A DNA stretch of 64,000 bases from Desulfocapsa sp. (GCA_016765495.1 JAESPV010000096.1:1-64000); one strand, 5' to 3'; shown: positions 27,424-36,989, numbered from the stretch's first letter. Numbers and translations: made by a program. Notes: generated by a model not told the origin, from the sequence alone.

Positions 27424-28198
27424 GTGCTTGCCTTAGGTGTTGCCGTATTATCACTTTGATATTTTATAAAGGCGTTATCCATTGCCCTCATTATATCCAC
27501 AAATGCCTCAGTAACATCTTTCTCTAATCCGTACCAACTAGCGTATTGGATCATAGCCGTCCAAGGTATTGATCCTACCCCCATACCTGAAACTCTACAG
27601 GTACTGAGGTCGTGAAATGATTTAAGGTAAAAAACATCCACTGTACTTATAATAGGTTCATCTTCGTACCATTCTGGAAGTGGTCTTTTCTTCCTGATAG
27701 CGGCATCGACTTGAAATCCATCCTTTTCGTATCGAAGCTCCCAGATGAGCCTATCTGCTAGTTTTTTGCTTTACCTTCTGAATCAATCGATGCTACGAAG
27801 TTTTCAGGGTCTGAAGCATAAGCTCTAACCCCATCAAAGATCCAGTTAGGTAAGGCCGCAATAAAATCCTTACAAGCAGCAACAGAGAATTTTACATCTT
27901 TCCCATTTGCATCTGTCATATTTTTCCAACCCACAATTACATGGTCTGGAAATAGGTCTCTATCCCATCCGCGCATCTCTTCCATTGCTTTGGTATTGAC
28001 TTTAAGTTTCCCGCGGCGTTGACCATTACCTTGGCCAGTGGCACGAAGAAGGGCGTTAAAATAACCCTTGTTCGATTCACCAGTTACGGTTAAGATCAAA
28101 GTAGGAGAAACATCCCCTACTTCGATTTCAATGATCTCATACTCTGCAGTACTTGATGATGTTACTTGTAATTTTCCTAGATGGCTAAAGTCGGTCAT
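27420..28198 (-). CDS. Tail assembly chaperone GT fusion made by -1 frameshift
   Basis: The second frame (27420-27761, 113 codons) has no good start of its own; a GTG at 27641 is internal. Slipping back one base at A AAA AAC (27767-27761) joins it to the upstream chaperone, giving about 259 residues. The added part (LIWELRYEKDGFQVDAAI ... WYGLEKDVTEAFVDIMRAMD) is typical of the T domain. Position just before the tape measure gene matches lambda G/GT. Confidence 0.8.
27735..27767 (-). promoter_or_regulatory. Programmed -1 ribosomal frameshift site
   Basis: The canonical slippery heptamer AAAAAAC occupies 27767-27761, in frame as A AAA AAC, with the zero-frame stop TAG right after. A short hairpin CAGAT/ATCTG begins 4 bases downstream and may help pausing. 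Confidence 0.8.
27758..28198 (-). CDS. Tail assembly chaperone G
   Basis: 146 residues, the zero-frame product. Contains a beta-rich N-terminus and a helical C-terminus ending GKAKN, where the slippery codons lie. The chaperone coats the tape measure protein until tail tube assembly. GGAGAG precedes ATG. Confidence 0.8.
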   Translation of the reverse strand: MTDFSHLGKLQVTSSSTAEYEIIEIEVGDVSPTLILTVTGESNKGYFNALLRATGQGNGQRRGKLKVNTKAMEEMRGWDRDLFPDHVIVGWKNMTDANGKDVKFSVAACKDFIAALPNWIFDGVRAYASDPENFVASIDSEGKAKN

Positions 28199-28222
28199 TC
28201 TAGCTCTCCTGTTTAGTTGTGG

Positions 28223-29740
28223 TTATGGTACGATTGGAAATAAAGATATTCCTATCGAGGTGTTTAAAGTCGGATCAGCAAACGCTTCACCAGTGGTGTT
28301 AATTAATACTGTTTCGTTTACTGGGAATTCCTTATCACCACCACCTAAGGTCATGGAAGGGATATCAATAAACATTGCACCATCGTCATTTTTAAGACCG
28401 AAGTCCATTGACAGGGTACGGTTTTCACGAACTGCACTTGCTATTCTAGCATCGCTGAATATCAACTGAGCTTCTACATCAACTTGGAAGTTACCAAAGT
28501 TCATAAACTTCGCACCCAAGTTACATAAGATTTTTTCAGGTGATACATTGTTACCAAACGTAACGGTAAGAGATTTGAAATCTGTATAGATACCTGATTC
28601 ATCTAACTCAGCAATACGTAAACGAGTACAATCTGAAGTGGTATTAAAAGCACCAGTACGAGAAGGCTCGATTGCTGTTTCAGCATTGGTCGCCCTAGCA
28701 AGAACAGGTGGCTCTGCATCAGTACCGATACTGGCGAATGAGACACTAGCCTTATCAGACAATGGCATAGTCAATGCCATGGTATTAATAAAATTACCTT
28801 TAGCATATTCATAACGATCAGTACCAACTGCTTCTAAATCAGGGTAAGCCAATTCATATTGGAACGATCTCTCTAAGAACTCCGTGGAGCTAGTAGGGAC
28901 GTTACGAACGAAGCGACCAAATAAGATATCAATTTTCTTACCTGCGCCAGTAGCATCTGTTAATATGGTAGCATCTAACTTATCAAGGTCTAACTGCCCA
29001 GCAGCGATACCTGTAATACGAGCGTAACCGAAACCATTATCAAATTGGTTAGTGGCTGTTAGCCCACCAATGTGAACGAACTGGCCAACAGTTAGGCCTA
29101 GGATAGTAAAGTCCATTGCTGTACCACCACCATTACCGCTTGTTAGTGCGGCGGTGAAACCGGATACTGTAATATCTAAATCATCTGTATCAGTTCTTAC
29201 ACCAGCAATATCTAACTCAGAGTTAGTTGGTGGGGTTTCAGCGGATAGGCCAGAGACTGTTATAATAGTACCAGTACTGGTAGGTTTAGCGGTTAGTGGT
29301 TTTATTCCATTATTAGCGGCTAGTAAATAACCTCTAGCGAACATTAAACTAACCGGAGCAGTAGCTGCAAAAAGTAACTTAGCTGCTTGATCTACACTTA
29401 AAGCGGGTACTGTATAAGAAGCACCTGAAGTGGTAGCCGCTCTGAAATTAAGGTCACCATTGACTGCCGTTGAAAAAACAAAGCCTTCAACGAAGTCCAC
29501 AAAATGGGTCATAGTTAAATCACCATCCCAATCGACTGCGCTATCCAAATCAGTCACGGTACCTTTACGTCTCTGACGGTTACGTGAAATTGGATCACGA
29601 GCAACGGTAGTAATGGTAGCACCATAAGCACCAAGAGTATTTGGTTCTAAGATGTGCCAAAGAGGTGAGCCAGGAAGAACACCAATGGTGGCTTCAATAG
29701 CATAGCTCAGGGTCATATTATTCGTTAGTACGCGACTCAT
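28223..29740 (-). CDS. Major tail tube protein
   Basis: 505 residues. It begins MSRVLTNNMTLSYAIEATIG and contains the tube-type segment PISRNRQRRKGTV; the middle carries a threonine- and glycine-rich insert (about 150-260) that looks like an extra surface domain. Gene order terminator-tube-chaperone-tape measure is the standard one. A strong GGAGG lies before ATG, consistent with high output. Confidence 0.8.
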   Translation of the reverse strand: MSRVLTNNMTLSYAIEATIGVLPGSPLWHILEPNTLGAYGATITTVARDPISRNRQRRKGTVTDLDSAVDWDGDLTMTHFVDFVEGFVFSTAVNGDLNFRAATTSGASYTVPALSVDQAAKLLFAATAPVSLMFARGYLLAANNGIKPLTAKPTSTGTIITVSGLSAETPPTNSELDIAGVRTDTDDLDITVSGFTAALTSGNGGGTAMDFTILGLTVGQFVHIGGLTATNQFDNGFGYARITGIAAGQLDLDKLDATILTDATGAGKKIDILFGRFVRNVPTSSTEFLERSFQYELAYPDLEAVGTDRYEYAKGNFINTMALTMPLSDKASVSFASIGTDAEPPVLARATNAETAIEPSRTGAFNTTSDCTRLRIAELDESGIYTDFKSLTVTFGNNVSPEKILCNLGAKFMNFGNFQVDVEAQLIFSDARIASAVRENRTLSMDFGLKNDDGAMFIDIPSMTLGGGDKEFPVNETVLINTTGEAFADPTLNTSIGISLFPIVP

Positions 29741-29749
29741 GAGAGCCTC

Positions 29750-30157
29750 CTATTTGGTTTCTTCATAATTAAAAACACATTCTACGTTGTACTGATAGAA
29801 TTTTCCATCTGGTCCAATCTCGATAATATCAGAAGTAAAGAACCATAAACCACTTAATCTAATACCCTCGAATATGTCACGGACTTTTGTGGCTAATCTA
29901 TCAGCCTCACTTAAGCCTTTATCTAGGGGCACAAAAACTTGGGTCATAACAGCTGCTTCCCGAAGAAACTTTCTTTGGCCAATAGCGCCCAAAGATTCCT
30001 GTCTACCCAATCTGTTCCTGACTACCAAACGAACCCACGGGGTGTCTCCGTTCGGTGGTTCAAAATCTTCGTTATCAAAATCAAAGATAGTTTCATCCGC
30101 CCAGTCAGTAACGAACTTGTCGTAAATTGCTTTACGTGCGTCATTCAAACCGGCCAT
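29750..30157 (-). CDS. Tail terminator protein (DUF4128-like)
   Basis: 135 residues. The pattern ARKAIYDKFVTDWADE ... PWVRLVVRN ... VTQVFVP-type strands ... GKFYQYNVECVFNYEE matches DUF4128 tail terminators, which cap the tube and bind the head. It directly precedes the tube gene. Confidence 0.7.
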   Translation of the reverse strand: MAGLNDARKAIYDKFVTDWADETIFDFDNEDFEPPNGDTPWVRLVVRNRLGRQESLGAIGQRKFLREAAVMTQVFVPLDKGLSEADRLATKVRDIFEGIRLSGLWFFTSDIIEIGPDGKFYQYNVECVFNYEETK

Positions 30158-30187
30158 GCTCTATCCTCTTATTCACAATAAGGTTCA

Positions 30188-30574
30188 TTATATAATACTT
30201 TTCACGGCTTTGGCCATAGATGTTTGTACAAACCCTGCAGGGGCTTTAGCAGAAGTGCCGTTGTTTAGATCATTAATGTAATTAACTGGATTGCTTATAA
30301 AGACTAAATGAGGAAGCTTGTAAATAGCATTGAGCATTAAAATTGAGTTTTGCTGAGGGGAAAAGTCAACTGCTTCACGTGTACCTACGGGGGTAGTTCT
30401 TTCCCCGCCTATCATAATCACCCAGTTAGATTCGGCGAAGCCAGTTAACTCGGGAGTAGCGAATTCTAGTTCTACTGTGGTAACCGTAGCTATCTTAACC
30501 ACTGTTTCACCCACAAATTTAGCTAGAGCGGCACTTACCCTTGCAGATTCAGAACCGCGCCTAGAATGGAACAT
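30188..30574 (-). CDS. HK97 gp10-like head-tail connector or tail completion protein
   Basis: 128 residues. The end (FISNPVNYINDLNNGTSAKA then PAGFV) is the recognisable signature of gp10-family proteins. They sit at the head-tail joint. The ATG lies one base inside the stop of the gene upstream. Confidence 0.7.
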   Translation of the reverse strand: MFHSRRGSESARVSAALAKFVGETVVKIATVTTVELEFATPELTGFAESNWVIMIGGERTTPVGTREAVDFSPQQNSILMLNAIYKLPHLVFISNPVNYINDLNNGTSAKAPAGFVQTSMAKAVKSII

Positions 30575-30765
30575 TACATTGACTGCCTAGTGATACATTT
30601 GGCACTTAGGAACATATGCCCCATAGGAGGTACTAACGCTTTAGCTTGTTTTACCAAGTATTGGCATTCAGCCATTGATTTGGACATGATGATCACCTCT
30701 GCAGTGGTCTTCATTGGACCTACAGGTGTGTTCATTAAAGTTACAAGTATAAATATAATTTGCAT
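30574..30765 (-). CDS. Small conserved neck-region protein
   Basis: 63 residues with a hydrophobic N-terminus (MQIIFILVTLMN), then MSKSMAECQ and a C-terminal cysteine. CCGGAGTAA lies before ATG and the stop couples to the gp10-like gene. The form recalls small secreted proteins inserted in phage operons. Function unknown. Confidence 0.55.
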   Translation of the reverse strand: MQIIFILVTLMNTPVGPMKTTAEVIIMSKSMAECQYLVKQAKALVPPMGHMFLSAKCITRQSM

Positions 30766-30790
30766 ATAGTTTACTCCGGTTGCTAAATTC

Positions 30791-32245
30791 TTACTTATCT
30801 TCTTTCCAGATCATGGATGAATTCATATCAGCCGCTCCACCACTAGGTACGTTCATGGCAATAGTTAAAATCTCGCCAGGAAGCAACAAGATATCCAATT
30901 CTGGATCGGGTGAAGGGGCAAACTGGCCTATAACAAAAACAGCAATACAGTTACCACCAGATACCTCTATTTGGCTCTTCTCGACCTCAGCAATAGAACT
31001 ACCTTTATCTCTATAGGAGAAATTTGGTTCAGTAGCGAAAGTCATTCCTATACATACCTGAACAATGGCTCCCCTGATCCCGTCAGTAAAAGCGGTTATA
31101 GAGGTAGGGATTATTCTACCTAAGTTAACTTTATCGCCAAATACCTCTCTACATCTTATAGATAATATATTTGTTGTTGTGCCACCAACAGCTAGCGTAG
31201 TATTAAAATCACCTTTAGTGGCACCAATTAGTTTCCTTACGCCTTGGTTAAAAGCAGAGGCTTCTGAACCAAAGACTGAATGATTTGTAGTATTACCTAA
31301 ATTACTTACAGCCCATGTAACTCTGAAAGACGCCACCGAGAACATAGGTGTAGTTTCAACATTGGTATGCACTCGCCGGTGGACTAATACGTACCTTCCA
31401 GTTAGCCCATCCTCTATGAAATAATCAATGCTACCATTAAATACTACTTTATACCTATTAAGTTTTAACGGGTCAAGGGTACTTCCAAGTACGGCGCTTT
31501 CGCTCCACTCAGACTGCTTAGTAAACTCAACAGTGGCTGCTAACCCAGTATTAACAGGAACCCAAGCACCTTCAGCCGCGCCAGGACTTGCGAATAAAAA
31601 AGATCCTGTTATTGCACCAGTGATTATAGATCGGGCTACTACTGTTGCACCATTCTGGGTAAAGTTATATAACGCTACTTGTGAGTTAAGGCTCTCGGTT
31701 ATTTCAAAAGCATTATGAGCAAGGGTACCGCTGGTCAAAGGAACAGTAAAACCTGTCCCGTCAATGGTGATTGTTGTACTCTCAGCTCCTGCCGCAGGGG
31801 TTGTTAAGACCAACTCCTCTATTACAACTCTACCACCATGATTAAAAAATACACCGAACTCAACCCCTTCGTAACCAAATTCCATGGCATCTGAAGCACT
31901 CGCTGGACCTGCAACTTGTCTACTATTAGCAAGCCCTTGGTCAAACTGCGCAGTATATATAATCTCTGAGCCTTGGCCTGGTTTTGATATGATTTGTCTG
32001 TCAGAGAATATAGCTGCTAACCCTGTAGCATCAGTACCACTGGTTACCACAAACTTACCATTCGCAGCACCCGCGGTAGCCCCTGTACCAACAGCAATAG
32101 TTCTGACTTCGTCTAGGCTATTGTACTCAGCACTTATTTGTATTTCGGGGTCTCTTTGGGCAACGGCTGCTTCACCAAATGCTGTTGCTTGTGGTGGCAC
32201 AACACTAGCTCCTGCTCCGCCTATTGGGGGATAACTATTATTCAT
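30791..32245 (-). CDS. Putative virion surface protein
   Basis: 484 residues, mainly beta-strands rich in G, T and A, no enzyme motif. The N-terminus (MNNSYPPIGGAGASVVPPQ) is flexible and proline-rich, as in head or neck fibres. Placed between the capsid and tail connector genes, so a neck or head appendage is a fair guess. Confidence 0.55.
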   Translation of the reverse strand: MNNSYPPIGGAGASVVPPQATAFGEAAVAQRDPEIQISAEYNSLDEVRTIAVGTGATAGAANGKFVVTSGTDATGLAAIFSDRQIISKPGQGSEIIYTAQFDQGLANSRQVAGPASASDAMEFGYEGVEFGVFFNHGGRVVIEELVLTTPAAGAESTTITIDGTGFTVPLTSGTLAHNAFEITESLNSQVALYNFTQNGATVVARSIITGAITGSFLFASPGAAEGAWVPVNTGLAATVEFTKQSEWSESAVLGSTLDPLKLNRYKVVFNGSIDYFIEDGLTGRYVLVHRRVHTNVETTPMFSVASFRVTWAVSNLGNTTNHSVFGSEASAFNQGVRKLIGATKGDFNTTLAVGGTTTNILSIRCREVFGDKVNLGRIIPTSITAFTDGIRGAIVQVCIGMTFATEPNFSYRDKGSSIAEVEKSQIEVSGGNCIAVFVIGQFAPSPDPELDILLLPGEILTIAMNVPSGGAADMNSSMIWKEDK

Positions 32246-32246
32246 C

Positions 32247-32633
32247 TTAGAGCCCCGTCTGTGAGCCTAGAGATCTGAAGCCAGTGGGTGCTCCAGTAAT
32301 ACCTAGAAGGGTGATTCTGACACTAAGTGCTTTCCCAAAGCCATTCGGCTTAGGCCAGCAAGGATCACGAGCCATACTAGCTAGGAAGTCCCCATTGGTG
32401 ATTTTTTGGAAAAGAGGTAAGATAGGCGAGAAGGTAATACTGACCGTTCCGGTAGTGGCGTCTACAGGATCCCCATTAGAATCCACAAAGAAGAAATACT
32501 CCATAAGATTACTTCGTGGACTAACAGGACCAAGTTCGAAGTCATAACTACCATCAGCTACGACTTCTGAAACTAACGCCGTTTCTGATATTCGTACGAA
32601 ACGGGCACTTGAACCTGTTGAACCTATTCTCAT
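32247..32633 (-). CDS. Hypothetical structural protein
   Basis: 128 residues, beta-rich (SSARFVRISETALV ... SVRITLLGITGA). It ends one base before the next gene starts. Probably a partner of the 484-residue protein downstream; no family recognised. Confidence 0.5.
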   Translation of the reverse strand: MRIGSTGSSARFVRISETALVSEVVADGSYDFELGPVSPRSNLMEYFFFVDSNGDPVDATTGTVSITFSPILPLFQKITNGDFLASMARDPCWPKPNGFGKALSVRITLLGITGAPTGFRSLGSQTGL

Positions 32634-32668
32634 AACGCATACCTACTAACTAAAAAGGTTAGACATCT

Positions 32669-33211
32669 TTACTTGGTTTCCCAAGGCTTAGCTTTTGCAG
32701 CAGAACGTTTAGCTTTTGCTTTTGCATTCTTAGCCAGACGCTTCGCCTCAGCTTCTGCAACTTTTGCTGCTTCAGCTTCTTTAGCTTCTTTCGCTGCCTT
32801 GATATCTGCATCATCAGATTCCTTAGATTCTTTATCTTCTAAGTCGGCTGCTTCTTTGGCCTTGGCCTTTAAATCAGCGGCTTCAGCTTTATCAGCTTTG
32901 GCTTTATCTTTTGCTGCTTGGATCTGTTCAGGAGTCCATTTAACTTTTTTCTTTTTGTCTTTCTTAGGCTTCTTAGCCACTTTAAGTTCAGGGTTAGTAC
33001 CTGCAAGCATTTCTTTAGCCCAAGGGCTACCTGCAATACCTACTTTACGGCGCTTGAACCATAATTGTACTTGGAAAGGTCGGACACCGATTTTAGCAAT
33101 CGATTCTTTAGTTAGTACTGTACCAACCTCAAGGGTTTGTTTCGCGGTAAGAATGATGGGTCTAACCACAATCATCTTAGCGTTTCTTCTGAAAAGTCCT
33201 TGGAAAGCCAT
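32669..33211 (-). CDS. Head-module protein with charged Lys/Ala/Glu coiled-coil tail
   Basis: 180 residues: a short folded region of about 75 residues and then an extremely charged helix of lysine, alanine and glutamate (AKEAKEAEAAKVAEAEAKR). Such tails are used to bind nucleic acid or as internal capsid proteins. It starts after the capsid gene terminator. Role not known. Confidence 0.5.
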   Translation of the reverse strand: MAFQGLFRRNAKMIVVRPIILTAKQTLEVGTVLTKESIAKIGVRPFQVQLWFKRRKVGIAGSPWAKEMLAGTNPELKVAKKPKKDKKKKVKWTPEQIQAAKDKAKADKAEAADLKAKAKEAADLEDKESKESDDADIKAAKEAKEAEAAKVAEAEAKRLAKNAKAKAKRSAAKAKPWETK

Positions 33212-33235
33212 GAGCTTATACCTTCTGTTTAGTTA

Positions 33236-33264
33236 GATTAAAAAGGCTACCGAAGTAGCCTTTT
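33236..33264 (-). terminator. Terminator after the major capsid gene
   Basis: A perfect 10-bp stem AAAAGGCTAC/GTAGCCTTTT closed by a 4-base loop. On the minus strand it reads into TTTTTAATCT. It would release a capsid-rich transcript, with partial read-through to the tail genes. Confidence 0.85.
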
Positions 33265-33284
33265 GTTTGACTGGAAGCTAACTT

Positions 33285-34259
33285 CTAACCAATTACGGTA
33301 TCGAAGAAGTATCCCAAATCAGGACCTGTGATCTTCTGATCAAAAGCCATTTCACCTTCAATACGATCCGATTGGATAAGCGGAGCGCGGAACTTACTAA
33401 CTCTGAAACCAGAAGTAGTAGCACCTAAGTAACCAGTCCAAGAGAACTGAGCACCAGCGGTAGGCTCATCTAAAGATAACGAGTTAGGGGCGTAATACAA
33501 TAACGCTTTAGCTGAACTTAGGAAAGTGATGGTTTTACTATCCGGATCAACGTTAGACGCAGCTGTATTAATAACAGCATCTTGAATGAAGATTTCATCA
33601 ATTTCAAACAACTGGGTTAACAACTGCTTCATTACCATTGCTGGTTGAGCAGTAGTAGCACCACCTAAGATACGAGCCAGGATTGAATCATTGTCTAATA
33701 ATGCATCGTATGCATCACGAGATATAATCATCTTGTTAGGCTTGTAACCAGTAGCACCTTGGATAACACGTTTAGCGTTACGGATCTGAACTGTAGGATC
33801 GCTTCCTGCGTTGTCCCATCTATCAGTACCAGTTAACACATCATCAGTAGTCCATTTACCTTGACCCATATACTGAGTATCAAACAATGTTTCACGTTTC
33901 ATGGTCATTTTACCCGCTACCCAAATGGCTGCTGATTGATCCAATTTAACTTGAACATCTTGGTTCGCACGTTGACGATCTGTTACGTCTTTGTGGAAAG
34001 CGTAAACTCTCGCAAAGTACGTATTTGTACTTAGACGGAAGCCTGAGCCCGCAGATTCAGTACCATCGGCACGTTCTTCTGCTTGATCGCGAAGAGCATC
34101 ACCACGATTAAACTCGTAGTAAAGATCTGATTGCATGGCCACAGGTAAGTTAGGCATCGCACGCATCGCAATAAAATTGCTGGCGCTTTGAATGTACTTC
34201 TGGCCAAAGTTCGTTAGGGGTTTGTTAACATGAACATCACCCGCTGTAGGATTAGACAT
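33285..34259 (-). CDS. Major capsid protein (HK97-like fold)
   Basis: 324 residues with the pattern of capsid proteins of this type: FIAMRAMPNLPVAMQSDLYY, RGDALRDQAEERADG, VTDRQRANQDVQV and KMIISRDAYDALLDN. The GGAG ribosome site is strong. The gene follows the protease, scaffold and decoration genes and precedes a terminator, the classical capsid order. Confidence 0.85.
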   Translation of the reverse strand: MSNPTAGDVHVNKPLTNFGQKYIQSASNFIAMRAMPNLPVAMQSDLYYEFNRGDALRDQAEERADGTESAGSGFRLSTNTYFARVYAFHKDVTDRQRANQDVQVKLDQSAAIWVAGKMTMKRETLFDTQYMGQGKWTTDDVLTGTDRWDNAGSDPTVQIRNAKRVIQGATGYKPNKMIISRDAYDALLDNDSILARILGGATTAQPAMVMKQLLTQLFEIDEIFIQDAVINTAASNVDPDSKTITFLSSAKALLYYAPNSLSLDEPTAGAQFSWTGYLGATTSGFRVSKFRAPLIQSDRIEGEMAFDQKITGPDLGYFFDTVIG

Positions 34260-34282
34260 AATAAATCTCCAGTAATGTCAAG

Positions 34283-34666
34283 TTAAGAAACAAATTCGCC
34301 AGCCGCTTTCAGGCCAACAATTGTAAGGAAGTCACCAGTTGCACCACCACTAATGGCGATACCTAGGACACGCGCAGTTGCACCTGTAGCTGTAATAGCT
34401 CGGCCAGTACTATCAGACATAACACGTACGCCTATAGTAACGGCAGCGCCAGCTTCTACTTCGACTTTACCGCCGTCAAGTAGGGTAACAGGAATTGCAA
34501 TTGAGTTGTCAGCATCCGATTGCTCGCGGCTTACACCAACTGCATCAGCTGCGGCTGTTGATTCGTCTACAAGGCCACCTGTGCCGATAGAAACGAAACG
34601 ATTTTTTAAAATCACATTAGCTACGTGAGGCAGTAACGTGATTGTTCTATTACTTTCATAAGACAT
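34283..34666 (-). CDS. Capsid decoration protein candidate (DUF2190-like)
   Basis: 127 residues of small beta-barrel character: RFVSIGTGGLVDEST ... VEVEAGAAVTIGVRVMSD ... RVLGIAISGG. This alternation matches DUF2190 or other head decoration proteins. It lies between scaffold and capsid genes. Confidence 0.65.
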   Translation of the reverse strand: MSYESNRTITLLPHVANVILKNRFVSIGTGGLVDESTAAADAVGVSREQSDADNSIAIPVTLLDGGKVEVEAGAAVTIGVRVMSDSTGRAITATGATARVLGIAISGGATGDFLTIVGLKAAGEFVS

Positions 34667-34703
34667 GGTAATGTCTCCAATCTAAGTTAAAATTAAGTAG
34701 TTA

Positions 34704-35858
34704 CTAGCCTACTGCTTTTTCCATTAGGGTGGGATTAGCTTCACACACTTTTTCGTATGCATCAAGATAATCCAATCCCGCTGTTTTTTCCATTAACGCT
34801 TTAGTCATAGACTCAAGCTGCGCTTCAGCATTGTCAGCATCTTTATTAACCACAACTGTACCGTGGGTAGTCAAGACTGCTGCGATACCTGCGTCATTCT
34901 TTTCAAGACATTCGATAACGCTTTTTTGCAAATCTTTGTCTTCAATAGTTTCGACAGCTTTTAATAAAGCGGTATGCGTAGCTGCATCACCAGTCATATT
35001 TTTAAATAACTCGGTGGCACGTTTCGCTACTTCTAAATTAGCAGTAGCAGCTGTTTGCTTAGCAAGCAACTTAGACATGTCATCATTCGACTTAGCCATT
35101 TCAACCATACGGCTGTCATCTGACTTACGAAACTCAATACCTTTAAGGGTGGTATAAACAACGGCGTTATCATCGTTAGCGGCTTTCACCATTGCTTCAC
35201 GATCTTCAACTGATTTAGCTAAGAACTCGTCTTGAGCATCACCTGTCAAGCTTTTGTGCATTGCACGTTGGCCATCATTCATGGTACCCATAGCAACTGC
35301 TGTCACTAAGGCTTTTTTAGATAACGCTAAGTCATCCTGTGCCGTTTTTAGTGCGGCGGCTACTTTCTCTGCATCAGTCATGGGAATATCCTCTTTATTG
35401 CCTGATTGTTTACCACCGTTATTGGCAGTTGATTTGGTTACCGAGATCGCAGCAAATACTAACTGCTCTTCAGTAAGCCCGTTTTTAGTAATACCATCAG
35501 ATGTCTGTTCCACGAAATGAATGTGGCCATCAGCTGCACCTATTTCGATAGTACCATCCGATTTGATAAGGTAAGGGTGATTATGTTCATCAGCAGCAGG
35601 ACCATGATACGTTGTCTGTCCACCGCCCTGAGCCAAAGCCCAGTCATCAATAGTTACGCCATGTGCATGGTCTATCTCAATTGAGGTTAACGCCATACGC
35701 TTCTCAACGCTGGTGTGACTCTTATCGCTTTTGAAAAATGTTACATGCGCATGTTGGTTAGCACCACGGGCTGTTAAGGCCACTGCAGTAAGTTTAGTCA
35801 TTTTCATTTTGCGACGCTTACCATCTTTATAAGGGGTAACTTTCTTAACAGTCATCAT
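34704..35858 (-). CDS. Scaffold-like protein with XkdF C-terminal remnant
   Basis: 384 residues. The N-terminus (KLTAVALTARGANQHAHVTFF) looks like the GAN motif at the end of XkdF-type prohead proteases; a His-rich part (about 60-115) follows, then a helical, charged half from residue 160 typical of scaffolds. An internal MTDAEK start could give a shorter scaffold. It overlaps the protease by 14 bases in another frame. The protease and scaffold may be one ancestral gene split by a frame change. Confidence 0.6.
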   Translation of the reverse strand: MMTVKKVTPYKDGKRRKMKMTKLTAVALTARGANQHAHVTFFKSDKSHTSVEKRMALTSIEIDHAHGVTIDDWALAQGGGQTTYHGPAADEHNHPYLIKSDGTIEIGAADGHIHFVEQTSDGITKNGLTEEQLVFAAISVTKSTANNGGKQSGNKEDIPMTDAEKVAAALKTAQDDLALSKKALVTAVAMGTMNDGQRAMHKSLTGDAQDEFLAKSVEDREAMVKAANDDNAVVYTTLKGIEFRKSDDSRMVEMAKSNDDMSKLLAKQTAATANLEVAKRATELFKNMTGDAATHTALLKAVETIEDKDLQKSVIECLEKNDAGIAAVLTTHGTVVVNKDADNAEAQLESMTKALMEKTAGLDYLDAYEKVCEANPTLMEKAVG

Positions 35859-36297
35859 CTACCTCTACTCGGTCGCAAGTACCTTCAATACTAAACATAA
35901 GTTTATTTTTAACGGCGTCTTCGAAATCAGCTTTATCATGAATCTGGAAGCTGCCGAAGTGGCCGAGTTTCTGAACTGGGATCTCATCCATCGGGATACC
36001 TGTAATTTCGTGAACTAGCATCTTAGCCATTTCAGGGGTATCAATAAGGATGTTATCAATCAGGGAACCTTTGATTTCTGAACCGTGATCGAAATTAGCG
36101 TTTCTGTAGTTCTTTGAGAACTCAATAAACACTTTGTTGTAGCTTTCAATATCTATCTCTTCATTGTCGGTATCAACAATGATATCACCATCCACTTTAA
36201 AGACGCTAAACCAGCCCCCAATAATTTGGTTGCCTGCATCTGTCTTGGCTATATTACCGCCAGCAGTGAAAGTATCTTGGGAGTCTTTATTAGACAT
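35845..36297 (-). CDS. XkdF-like prohead protease
   Basis: 150 residues. IIGGWFSVFKVDG begins the fold; NFDHGSEI has the candidate catalytic histidine and LMFSIEGTC the candidate serine, both placed as in XkdF/S78-type prohead proteases. It processes the scaffold and capsid. It lacks the usual C-terminal extension, which appears on the next gene. Confidence 0.7.
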   Translation of the reverse strand: MSNKDSQDTFTAGGNIAKTDAGNQIIGGWFSVFKVDGDIIVDTDNEEIDIESYNKVFIEFSKNYRNANFDHGSEIKGSLIDNILIDTPEMAKMLVHEITGIPMDEIPVQKLGHFGSFQIHDKADFEDAVKNKLMFSIEGTCDRVEVDDDC

Positions 36298-36390
36298 ATA
36301 GTTACCTAGAGATGCATTACATTAATATATTTATAAAACTGATCCTACCATGTATAAAAGAACATGTCACCATAAGACCAGAAAAAGGCG

Positions 36391-36615
36391 CTATGAACCC
36401 GTCAGTTTACTCATAGCATCGATAAGTCCTACCGTAGCGCAGTAGTTTGGGGTAACCACAATACCCATTGACTCAAGCTGGTCTCTGATTACAAATCTAA
36501 ACTCAGGGCTAGTGGAAGCACAGTAAGTTTTAGATATATCACCGAACTTATAATCAGTAGCTAAACAGCTTGTAAGGCTAAGAGCCAAGGCAGATGCTAA
36601 TAGTAATTTTTTCAT
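36391..36615 (-). CDS. Small lipoprotein
   Basis: 74 residues with a lipoprotein signal: MKKLLLASALALS and lipobox LTSC (cleavage before C17). The mature part carries two more cysteines (YCAS, NYCA). It sits oddly inside the head gene block and may act in superinfection exclusion or as an outer spanin-like factor. TAGGAA before ATG. Confidence 0.6.
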   Translation of the reverse strand: MKKLLLASALALSLTSCLATDYKFGDISKTYCASTSPEFRFVIRDQLESMGIVVTPNYCATVGLIDAMSKLTGS

Positions 36616-36623
36616 AACAGTTC

Positions 36624-36989
36624 CTAATTAGATTGACATTCGTAAGTAGCGCCAGCGGGGTCTCTAACAACCCCATCGGCTACAATAGTAAAGGTTCTAC
36701 CTTCCGCAATGATTTGATCGCCAGGCTCAGGTACAACACCCGTAGGTAAGGTAGCCCCTAGCATAACAATCTTACGATCGGTCATTTTAACCAACCCGCC
36801 ATTAACGAAGGTATCTTCATACACATCAATAAAACCTTTATGGATATGAGATACTTTAGTTTTAATTCGTTTAGAGGAATCATCAGGATCTCTAATACTA
36901 GTTACTTTAATCAATGTTTGATCGAAGACTAAAGAGCCCAATGAATCCGCTAGGATACCTGCTAGGTCAATTCCAAAAATATCTGGCAT
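36624..36989 (-). CDS. Neck protein candidate (head-tail stopper)
   Basis: 121 residues, beta-rich, containing VVPEPGDQIIAEGRTFTI, a pattern often found in head closure/stopper proteins. It is coupled by TAATG to the connector-like gene upstream. Confidence 0.55.
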   Translation of the reverse strand: MPDIFGIDLAGILADSLGSLVFDQTLIKVTSIRDPDDSSKRIKTKVSHIHKGFIDVYEDTFVNGGLVKMTDRKIVMLGATLPTGVVPEPGDQIIAEGRTFTIVADGVVRDPAGATYECQSN

